A stretch of 45,744 bases of DNA, from the NCBI GenBank assembly GCA_024225395.1, contig JAAEMR010000141.1, forward strand, positions 1 through 45,744. Direction: 5' to 3'. The DNA is from Gammaproteobacteria bacterium. Lineage in GTDB: Bacteria > Pseudomonadota > Gammaproteobacteria > GCA-001735895. Positions 7,054 to 13,868 of the stretch are shown piece by piece. A program made the position numbers and the translations under genes. The notes under the pieces are model-generated. The model did no database searches, had not been told where the DNA came from, and saw only the letters and a program-made list of their open reading frames with translations. Every line of letters begins with the position of its first letter. Positions within the stretch are counted from its first letter, which is position 1.

Positions 7054-7980
7054 TTAAACTCTATCGCTATTGTGTTTAAGTTCCTCTGCAGTGATGCAAA
7101 AAACACCACCCCCACCATTTTCAAACTCAATCCATGATAATGGAAGATTACTGTATTTTTCCATCATGGCTTGCTGTGAATTACCAACTTCTACAACAAG
7201 CAGACCATGATCACTCAGGTAATCAACTGCCTGAATTAGCATTCTATCAACAATTTCCAGACCGTCCTGCCCGGCAGCCAGTCCCATCTCCGGTTCAGCC
7301 TTAAATTCATCCGTTAAATCTGCCATATCCTGGGCATCAACATAGGGCGGGTTTGACACAATCAAATCAAACTTCTGCGCAGGAATATTCTCAAATAGAT
7401 CAGATTCATATAACTCCAGAGTCTGCTCAAGGCCATGTTTTTTACAGTTCCTGGTGGCAACTTCAATGGCATCTGCAGAAAGATCTGATGCACTGACCTG
7501 GGCATCAGGAAAAGCATATTGACAGGCAATAGCGATACAACCACTACCGGTACATAAATCGAGTACATTATCGACGCCAGTAGCATCAAGCCAGGGTTCA
7601 AACTGGTTATTTATTAATTCTGCAATGGGCGAACGCGGCACCAGCACTCTTTCGTCGACGTAAAAAGGCAGACCGCAAAACCAGGCTTCATTAGTCAGGT
7701 AAGCAGCTGGTTTACGTGAATAAATACGTTTCATCAACAGGTTAAGAACCTGCTCCCGCTCTGTTTCTGTCAGCCTTGTATCGAAATAACTTTCAGCCCA
7801 GTCGATGGGTAATGACAGCGCATGTAAAACAAGGTAAACAGCCTCGTCCAGAGCCCGGTTAAAACCATGCCCGAAAGTCAGTTTCTGGCGATGAAATTCA
7901 CTACTACCCCAACGAATATAATCTCTCAGAGTTATTAATGACTCGGTTATCTCTTTATGTTCCACTAGGTTTAAATTCAT
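7054..7980 (-). CDS. prmB: 50S ribosomal protein L3 N5-glutamine methyltransferase
   Basis: The 308-residue protein has the HemK/PrmB layout: a helical N-terminal domain (about 1-115, ending FYVDERVLVPRSPIAELI), then a SAM-binding Rossmann domain with DLCTGSGCIA at 141-150 and the catalytic NPPY at 210-213. The RVLVPRSPI segment and overall length favour PrmB (L3 glutamine) over PrmC (release factors). It acts on ribosomal protein L3 during assembly in the cytoplasm. It is the first gene of a minus-strand operon and is divergent from the SCO gene across an 80-bp spacer. Confidence 0.9.
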   Translation of the reverse strand: MNLNLVEHKEITESLITLRDYIRWGSSEFHRQKLTFGHGFNRALDEAVYLVLHALSLPIDWAESYFDTRLTETEREQVLNLLMKRIYSRKPAAYLTNEAWFCGLPFYVDERVLVPRSPIAELINNQFEPWLDATGVDNVLDLCTGSGCIAIACQYAFPDAQVSASDLSADAIEVATRNCKKHGLEQTLELYESDLFENIPAQKFDLIVSNPPYVDAQDMADLTDEFKAEPEMGLAAGQDGLEIVDRMLIQAVDYLSDHGLLVVEVGNSQQAMMEKYSNLPLSWIEFENGGGGVFCITAEELKHNSDRV

Positions 7981-8032
7981 GATTCAAATATAATGGAGCG
8001 GATTTTACATGGTTTTGGACTTCCATTCCGAC

Positions 8033-8046
8033 TTTTCAATTGAAAA
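8033..8046. promoter_or_regulatory. 14-bp perfect palindrome between prmB and the SCO gene
   Basis: TTTTCAATTGAAAA is perfectly self-complementary and sits 14 bases before the SCO GTG start. A TATAAT at 7989-7994 lies further upstream on the plus strand. The palindrome could be an operator in the 5' leader; the regulator is unknown. Confidence 0.3.
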
Positions 8047-8060
8047 ACTGACTAAATATT

Positions 8061-8672
8061 GTGAATAAACCCCTTATTATTATTACATCGCTCGCAATCG
8101 TTCTGGGATTCGCCAGCGCCCTGTTTCTGCTCAAACCTCAACCGGTCCAGTTGCAGGCTATCACCTGGCTGGGTGAACAAGCCAAACCTTTACCCGCCTT
8201 TGAGCTCACCGATCACAACAACAAACCCTTTAATAATGAAACTATAAAGGGAAAATGGAATCTACTATTTTTTGGCTACACGAATTGTCCCGATATTTGC
8301 CCGGATACCCTGACAATGCTTATCAACATGGTTTCTCAAATTACGGACAAAAAAGTATTAGACAAGCTACAGCTTACTTTTATTACTGTTGACCCGGATC
8401 GGGATACTCAGGAAAAGATGAAAGCTTATGTAACTTATTTCAACAAGAATTTTATGAGTGCACGAGCAGATATTGATAGTGTCAACATATTAACGGATGC
8501 GACCGGAATTCTTCATTACATTGTTAAATCAACAGAGGGTGACGTTTACGAAGTGGCTCACAGTGGCTCTCTCATTCTGGTTGATCCCCAGGCTCGATTC
8601 GCCGGCGTTTTTAGTTCACCGCATGACAGCAGTAAAATTGCGCATGATCTAACAGCTCTAATTAACCCTTAA
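8061..8672 (+). CDS. SCO family copper chaperone
   Basis: The 203-residue protein has an N-terminal membrane anchor (LIIITSLAIVLGFASALFLL) and a periplasmic thioredoxin fold. The copper site is complete: Cys76 and Cys80 in FGYTNCPDICPD and His167 in VAHSGSLILVD. SCO proteins deliver copper or reduce the CuA site of subunit II of cytochrome c oxidase. The start is a GTG with a weak ribosome site; no ATG precedes the anchor. The PCu(A)C chaperone gene follows, a standard pairing in CuA assembly. The oxidase genes themselves are outside the window. Confidence 0.9.
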   Translation: MNKPLIIITSLAIVLGFASALFLLKPQPVQLQAITWLGEQAKPLPAFELTDHNNKPFNNETIKGKWNLLFFGYTNCPDICPDTLTMLINMVSQITDKKVLDKLQLTFITVDPDRDTQEKMKAYVTYFNKNFMSARADIDSVNILTDATGILHYIVKSTEGDVYEVAHSGSLILVDPQARFAGVFSSPHDSSKIAHDLTALINP

Positions 8673-8717
8673 CCCCTGAATTATCACTTTAATTTAAAAT
8701 TGTCCGAGTTTCCTTAC

Positions 8718-9137
8718 ATGAAAAAAATTATCCTACTGGCTATCCTACTGATTTCCAACTCTGTTTTTGCAGAAAATATTAATGTTCAATTTATTGATGG
8801 ATGGATCAAACAGTTACCTCCCGTGGTACCGATGCGCGCTGGTTACATGCAAATCAAAAATGATTCCAGGGAGTCGATGGAAATCATTTCGCTTCAAAGC
8901 GATGCCTTTGAAACCGTGGAAATGCATGAGACCAAAATGGAAGGTGGCATGATGAAAATGATTGAACTGGAAACCATACCATTGCCGGCTCAGTCCAGCG
9001 TGGAGCTTAAACCCGGTGGTAAACACCTGATGTTAATTTCCCCGATACAACCACTACAAATAGGCGATATTGTTAAAGTCATCGCAACCTTCAACAATGA
9101 CTCTACTCAAAGTATTGAGCTTGAAGTTAAAAAGTAA
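8718..9137 (+). CDS. Periplasmic copper chaperone PCu(A)C
   Basis: The 139-residue protein has a signal peptide (MKKIILLAILLISNSVFA) and a PCuAC domain with the conserved copper ligands: His70 in VEMHET, Met81 in MMKM, and His103 and Met105 in PGGKHLMLI. It binds Cu(I) and passes it to CuA centres together with SCO proteins. I use the ATG at 8718 because it begins the signal peptide; a TTG at 8700 would add six residues without hydrophobic character. It lies 45 bases after the SCO gene and is probably co-transcribed. Confidence 0.9.
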   Translation: MKKIILLAILLISNSVFAENINVQFIDGWIKQLPPVVPMRAGYMQIKNDSRESMEIISLQSDAFETVEMHETKMEGGMMKMIELETIPLPAQSSVELKPGGKHLMLISPIQPLQIGDIVKVIATFNNDSTQSIELEVKK

Positions 9138-9150
9138 ACTCAACTAGACA

Positions 9151-10020
9151 ATGCAAAATTCATCCTTAAGCTGGAAAGAGCGTTTACTGACCGGGTTATT
9201 TATCATACTGCCCCATCACCTGATATCTCGCATTATTTTCAAATTAACCAGAATACAAAGTCCTCAAGTTACTCCCGTCATTCGCTGGTTTATTAAAAAG
9301 TTTAAAGTCGATATGTCCGATGCGGTGATACAGGACATCTCTCTCTTCCCTTCTTTTAATGATTTTTTTGTACGGTCGCTAAAAGCAGAATCCAGACCGG
9401 TTACCGCCGGTGAACACGACCTGGCCAGTCCGGTGGATGGTACCGTCTCACAAGCTGGTAATATCACGAATGACCAACTGTTTCAGGCCAAAGGTCATTC
9501 CTACTCCGTTCAGGATCTGATAGGTGGCGATGCTTTATTAGCTAAATTATTTAACGGTGGCCGCTTCGCCACAATTTATCTTGCTCCCTACAATTATCAT
9601 CGTATTCATATGCCAGTTGAAGGACGCCTGAAAAAAATGATTCACGTGCCAGGCAGGTTATTCAGTGTCGCTCAGTGGACAGTAAGAGCTATCTCCCGCT
9701 TATTCGCCCGTAATGAAAGAGTGATCTGCCTGTTTTCTACTCCCGCCGGACCTGTAGCCATGGTCCTGGTCGGTGCTATCAATGTTGCTGCCATAGAAAC
9801 GGTATGGAGCGGGCTGGTTACTCCACCAAAAGGAAAGTCAGTTTCTGATTTCAATTACGACCATAGCGAAAAAGACTTTGCCAAAGGTGAAGAAATGGGT
9901 CGATTTAATATGGGTTCAACGGTTATTTTATTAACCACCGATAAGGTTGAATGGTCTCAACTTCTAACACCCGGTCAAACGCTTAAAATGGGTGAGCTGA
10001 TCGGACAGTTTAAAATATAG
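9151..10020 (+). CDS. psd: Phosphatidylserine decarboxylase proenzyme
   Basis: The 289-residue proenzyme makes phosphatidylethanolamine from phosphatidylserine at the inner membrane. Visible residues of the self-cleaving protease triad are Asp96 (SPVDGTV), His153 (YHRIHMPV) and Ser256 in GSTVILL, where cleavage between Gly255 and Ser256 leaves the pyruvoyl group. The motif is MGST rather than the common LGST. Length is normal for the bacterial type I enzyme. It follows the PCuAC gene by 13 bases, although no functional link is expected. Confidence 0.95.
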   Translation: MQNSSLSWKERLLTGLFIILPHHLISRIIFKLTRIQSPQVTPVIRWFIKKFKVDMSDAVIQDISLFPSFNDFFVRSLKAESRPVTAGEHDLASPVDGTVSQAGNITNDQLFQAKGHSYSVQDLIGGDALLAKLFNGGRFATIYLAPYNYHRIHMPVEGRLKKMIHVPGRLFSVAQWTVRAISRLFARNERVICLFSTPAGPVAMVLVGAINVAAIETVWSGLVTPPKGKSVSDFNYDHSEKDFAKGEEMGRFNMGSTVILLTTDKVEWSQLLTPGQTLKMGELIGQFKI

Positions 10021-10040
10021 AAGCGAATTTAAAGTGATTT

Positions 10041-10181
10041 TTCACCACCAAGAGCACGAAGATAATTCTTAATGTGGCGGGGTTATTCGTAATCAGAACA
10101 ATGGCTGATTAAATCCATTACCTTAAAAAGGGTTTGTTTTTCTTCGTGTTCATCTTGCCTTCGTGGTGAACATCTTTTGAC
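10041..10181. repeat. Interspersed repeat, type 1, copy B
   Basis: The left end TTCACCACCAAGAGCACGAA (10041-10060) is complementary to the right end TTCGTGTTCATCTTGCCTTC plus GTGGTGAA (10143-10170). The right end is followed by CATCTTTTGAC, which also follows copy C as TATGCTTTTGAC. It fills the 175-bp spacer between convergent psd and the TSUP gene. Confidence 0.7.
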
Positions 10182-10195
10182 TTTTTAATTTACAC

Positions 10196-10969
10196 TCAAT
10201 CGATCAAATAATTATCATAAAAGAAATAGGCAGTGATCCCGATGCTCGCAAAAATAACACAAGCTCTGACATAAGACTGAGGTATTTTTCGGGATAGATG
10301 AGCAGCAAAGTATCCACCCACAAATGTGCCGAGTAGAACCAGGCTGCCTTCGTACCACACAATCACGTCTTCAATGATAAACAGCACGACGGCAATAACC
10401 GATACACAGGAAGAAACCAGCAATTTGATTCCATTCATCGTATTAATATTATTGTAACCGGCCAAAGCCAGATAACTGAGGATAATAATGCCCAGACCGG
10501 CATTGAAAAAACCTCCGTAAATACAAACTCCCAGCAAAAATAGAAATATAAAAAATGCGCCTATGGATGAAGCATATTTATGCTGAGTAGCGAGTGTCTT
10601 TAGTGACCGGTTTAACTGTTCTCCGAAAATAAATAACGCCGTTGCAAACAGGAGCAACCATGGAATGGCTTCTCTAAACAGTGAATCGGAAGTTTGTAAT
10701 AAAAGCCAGGCACCCGCTATACCCCCGACCAGGCTGGTAAGAATAAACAGGGGTAATTCTTTTTTATGCGCTATCAACTCTTCCCTGAATGCAAATGCCC
10801 CACTTAAATAACCGGATAAAGAAGCGAAGGTATTGGTTGCATTGGCACTCACTGGAGAAACACCGACAAATAACAGCGCAGGAAAAGTAATGAAGCTTCC
10901 GCCACCGGCTATTGAGTTAATAACTCCACCCAAAAATCCTGCCATAAATAAAAAAATTACGTCAAACAC
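10196..10969 (-). CDS. TSUP (TauE/SafE, DUF81) family permease
   Basis: The 257-residue protein has seven to eight membrane helices and the TSUP signatures GFLGGVINSIAGGGSFITFPALL near the N-terminus and GFFNAGLGIIILSYLALAGY in the second half. The family exports or imports sulfite, sulfonates or other small organic anions. Substrate unknown. The start is a GTG (10969) without a strong ribosome site. It stands alone between repeat copies B and C. Nothing nearby is a sulfur gene, so no pathway is assigned. Confidence 0.88.
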   Translation of the reverse strand: MFDVIFLFMAGFLGGVINSIAGGGSFITFPALLFVGVSPVSANATNTFASLSGYLSGAFAFREELIAHKKELPLFILTSLVGGIAGAWLLLQTSDSLFREAIPWLLLFATALFIFGEQLNRSLKTLATQHKYASSIGAFFIFLFLLGVCIYGGFFNAGLGIIILSYLALAGYNNINTMNGIKLLVSSCVSVIAVVLFIIEDVIVWYEGSLVLLGTFVGGYFAAHLSRKIPQSYVRACVIFASIGITAYFFYDNYLID

Positions 10970-11101
10970 AACAAATACTTATCCCAATAGCCTTCAAACT
11001 GATTAGAAGGTTACAGGTTCAATTGAGTGTTTAATAGATACAGATTTATATAAATTGAGTGCTTTATTATTTTAATAGCTGGTTACTACTCAGCAATTTT
11101 C

Positions 11102-11118
11102 TATAGTCGTTGACTATA
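11102..11118. promoter_or_regulatory. Operator-like palindrome TATAGTC-GTT-GACTATA
   Basis: A perfect 7+3+7 inverted repeat lies about 135 bases upstream of the TSUP start and immediately left of repeat copy C. The size and symmetry resemble binding sites of dimeric repressors. It could equally belong to the repeat element. No regulator gene is adjacent. Confidence 0.35.
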
Positions 11119-11125
11119 AACAATT

Positions 11126-11271
11126 TTTACCACGAAGAGCACGAAGAAAAATAAAGATATATTGAAAAAAAGCTGGATAAATTAGTCATTGCCATAGTCT
11201 TGAAAGCCTGTGCCTCAAAATGATCTACCTTTGTGTATTTCGTGCTCTTCGTGGTGATATGCTTTTGACTT
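11126..11271. repeat. Interspersed repeat, type 1, copy C
   Basis: The best preserved copy. The left end ACCACGAAGAGCACGAAG (11129-11146) is the exact complement of the right end CTTCGTGGT preceded by TTTCGTGCT (11238-11255). The interior TCATTGCCATAGTCTTGAAA resembles copy A. Confidence 0.75.
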
Positions 11272-11290
11272 TTATTACAATGAATTTTTA

Positions 11291-12220
11291 CTAAAAATTT
11301 AATGTATCCAGGGTTAAAACAGATTTCAGACTTTCTTCTTCAAACATCACCATTAGCAAACGATCCAGCCCGACAGCGACACCTGCACACTCTGGCATTC
11401 CGCGCTCCAAAGCCTGTAAAAAATCTTCATCAATAAGATAGCTTTCTAAACCGGATTCAACACGCCTTGCATTATCCTGCTCAAAACGAGCTCGTTGTTC
11501 CGTTGAATCGGTTAATTCGCTAAAACCATTGGCCAGCTCCAGATCGTTAAAAAATAATTCGAAACGCTCTGCAACTTCAGGATTTGATCGTTTTAATTTT
11601 GCCAGTGAAGCCTGCGATGAAGGATAATCATAAACAAAGGTAAATCCCTTGAACTGTTTTGAGATAACCTGGCTGATCAGCAAATCAAGACAATCATCCC
11701 GATTTAACAGTAAAGTATCGATACCCGAAATATGTTCTGCAACGCATTGCCGGCAGTCATCCAGTCTGGCAGATTTGAGGTCCAGATGTAGATGCGTTTT
11801 AAAACATTCAAAATAACTGATTCGCTGAAAAGGCTGTGCCACATCCAGCAAATTGCCAATCAACTGTTCAAGCTGATTCATCAATGCGTGATAATCAAAT
11901 CCACAGCTATACCACTCCAGCAGCGTAAATTCAGGATGATGATAGCGGCCTTTTTCTTCATCCCTGAAAGCATGGCATATTTGATAAATTGACCCACTGC
12001 CAGCTACCAATAAACGTTTCATGGAAAATTCGGGAGAAGTTTGTAAATACACCTGACGATCGCAGGTGACGGCCTGGATCGATTGAATATGAATATCGGT
12101 ATTGGTAGCTTTCCCGAGCAGAGGTGTATCCACCTCAAGATAGTCTATAGCATTAAAAAAGGCCCTGATTTTTTGGTAAACCAGGGCCCTTGTTTTTATA
12201 TTTTCAAGTTGAAACTGCAT
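11291..12220 (-). CDS. epmA: EF-P--(R)-beta-lysine ligase
   Basis: The 309-residue protein is a class II lysyl-tRNA synthetase catalytic core without the anticodon-binding domain, the hallmark of EpmA (PoxA/GenX). Visible class II motifs: YLEVDTPLL (motif 1 region), FRDEEKGRYHHPEFTLLEWY (motif 2) and GVAVGLDRLLMVMF (motif 3). It activates (R)-beta-lysine and attaches it to Lys34 of EF-P. It lies 15 bases downstream of efp on the same strand, with epmB divergent beyond efp, so the full modification set is together. Confidence 0.94.
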   Translation of the reverse strand: MQFQLENIKTRALVYQKIRAFFNAIDYLEVDTPLLGKATNTDIHIQSIQAVTCDRQVYLQTSPEFSMKRLLVAGSGSIYQICHAFRDEEKGRYHHPEFTLLEWYSCGFDYHALMNQLEQLIGNLLDVAQPFQRISYFECFKTHLHLDLKSARLDDCRQCVAEHISGIDTLLLNRDDCLDLLISQVISKQFKGFTFVYDYPSSQASLAKLKRSNPEVAERFELFFNDLELANGFSELTDSTEQRARFEQDNARRVESGLESYLIDEDFLQALERGMPECAGVAVGLDRLLMVMFEEESLKSVLTLDTLNF

Positions 12221-12235
12221 TTATGCAGAGTATCT

Positions 12236-12805
12236 CTACCCTTTCACACGAGACATATAATCTCCGCTACGAGTATCAACACGTACTTTTTCACCTATCT
12301 CCAGGAATAAAGGTACTTTAACGACTGCTCCTGATTCCAGAGTTGCGGGTTTGGTGCCACCCTGTGCGGTATCACCTTTCAGGCCGGGATCAGTATCGGT
12401 TATTTCCAGTTCAACAAAATTAGGGGGAGTAATGCCAATAGGAGCCCCATTGTATAAAGTCACTTCATACATATCCTGAGGTTTAAGCCAGATATTAGCA
12501 TCTCCTACCGCAGTTCTATCTGCAGGGTGTTGCTCGAAGGTGTCAGGCACCATAAAATGATAGAATTCGCCATCGTCATACAAATATTGCATGTCAACAT
12601 CTATAACGTCAGCCGCTTCTAAAGATTCTCCGGATTTAAACGTTTTATCCAGCACCCGACCTGTTTTCAGGTTACGAATCTTGACGCGATTAAAGGCCTG
12701 GCCTTTACCTGGTTTTACAAATTCATTTTCGATAATGGAACAGGGATCTCCATCAAGCATCACCTTTAAACCACCGCGGAATTCATTCGTGCTATAACTT
12801 GCCAT
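12236..12805 (-). CDS. efp: Elongation factor P
   Basis: The 189-residue three-domain protein has the KOW-like N-terminal domain with the modified lysine Lys34 in [10 protein letters not shown] and the C-terminal OB domains ([11 protein letters not shown], then [22 protein letters not shown]). EF-P rescues ribosomes stalled at polyproline sequences; beta-lysylated Lys34 reaches the peptidyl-transferase centre. Lys34 plus neighbouring epmA and epmB show this is the beta-lysine type, not the rhamnosylated Arg32 type. AAGAGA upstream is the ribosome site. The start codons of efp and epmB are only 26 bases apart. Confidence 0.96.
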   Translation of the reverse strand: MASYSTNEFRGGLKVMLDGDPCSIIENEFVKPGKGQAFNRVKIRNLKTGRVLDKTFKSGESLEAADVIDVDMQYLYDDGEFYHFMVPDTFEQHPADRTAVGDANIWLKPQDMYEVTLYNGAPIGITPPNFVELEITDTDPGLKGDTAQGGTKPATLESGAVVKVPLFLEIGEKVRVDTRSGDYMSRVKG

Positions 12806-12831
12806 ATAAATCTCTTAAATTATTTCTATAA

Positions 12832-13845
12832 ATGTTAATGATACCCGAACCTGTCTTTTCACCACAAACTCACGACTGGAAAGTTGCCTTGTCAGAGTCA
12901 TTTCGGCAGATAGAAGATTTGCTTAAATATTGTGAGCTGGATGTTAACCGTCCTGAAAGCGGAAGTGAAGCTGGTTTTCCTGTTAGAGTGACAAAATATT
13001 ACGCATCACTCATTGAAAAAGGGAATCCACAGGATCCCTTATTGCTACAGGTCATGCCCGACAAGAGAGAACATCATCATATTCAAGGCTACAGTCTGGA
13101 TGCCGTGGGTGATATTAAAGCCATGCCGGTGCCAGGTTTGATTCATAAATACCCCAATAGAGTTTTGTTAACGCTCACCGCTGCCTGCCCGATTCATTGT
13201 CGATATTGTTTTAGACGTCATTTTCCCTATAGCGAGGCCAAACTGGATATCAGCAACTGCAGTCCAGTGATAAACTACCTGAACAGGCACTCTGAAATCT
13301 CCGAAGTGATTCTTTCCGGTGGTGACCCGCTGATGTTAAGTGACCAGAAAATATCGACCTTAATCACTCAGCTCAATAAAATTCCGCATATTCAGTATTT
13401 ACGCTTTCATACGCGGTTACTGTCGGTATTACCCGAAAGGGTAAATGAAACTTTTATCAGCATACTTGAACAGTTTAACGGCAAGGTTGTTTTTATCACC
13501 CATATTAATCACCCTAATGAGATCTCTGAATTTAATCAGCGGGTATTTAATTTATTATCTCAGCATGGGTTTCAATTATTAAATCAGTCGGTATTACTGA
13601 AAGCAATTAATGATAAAAAATCGATTTTATCTGAATTATCCTACAAACTATTTGACAACCACATTATTCCTTACTATTTACATAGTCTGGATAAAGTACG
13701 AGGTGCAGCTCATTTTGACCTAACCGTCGATCAACAATGCAAAATATACACAGAGCTTCGTAATAGTCTGCCCGGTTATTTAGTACCAAAATTAGTAAAC
13801 GAAATTTCCGGCCAACTATCAAAAACTCCAGTACAATGTAGCTAA
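12832..13845 (+). CDS. epmB: EF-P beta-lysylation protein (lysine 2,3-aminomutase-like)
   Basis: The 337-residue radical SAM enzyme has Cys119, Cys123 and Cys126 in AACPIHCRYCFRRHF binding the 4Fe-4S cluster, and SGGDP at 162-166 for SAM. It isomerises (S)-alpha-lysine to (R)-beta-lysine with PLP, feeding EpmA. It is shorter than clostridial lysine 2,3-aminomutase, as expected for EpmB. Two starts are possible (ATG 12832 or 12838); neither has a clear ribosome site in the 26-base gap to efp. Confidence 0.93.
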   Translation: MLMIPEPVFSPQTHDWKVALSESFRQIEDLLKYCELDVNRPESGSEAGFPVRVTKYYASLIEKGNPQDPLLLQVMPDKREHHHIQGYSLDAVGDIKAMPVPGLIHKYPNRVLLTLTAACPIHCRYCFRRHFPYSEAKLDISNCSPVINYLNRHSEISEVILSGGDPLMLSDQKISTLITQLNKIPHIQYLRFHTRLLSVLPERVNETFISILEQFNGKVVFITHINHPNEISEFNQRVFNLLSQHGFQLLNQSVLLKAINDKKSILSELSYKLFDNHIIPYYLHSLDKVRGAAHFDLTVDQQCKIYTELRNSLPGYLVPKLVNEISGQLSKTPVQCS

Positions 13846-13868
13846 CCCGAAATTATAATAAGGACAAT

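Larger units (their letters stand above)
10970..11290. other. 321-bp spacer between TSUP gene and epmA
   Basis: No gene is visible. The left 130 bases are AT-rich leader of the TSUP gene, the centre has a strong palindrome (11102-11118), and the right half is repeat copy C. Confidence 0.7.

Noticed and set aside
7053-7130. Longer start for the methyltransferase
   Set aside because: It would overlap prmB by about 75 bases, whereas ATG 7052 lies one base past the prmB stop.
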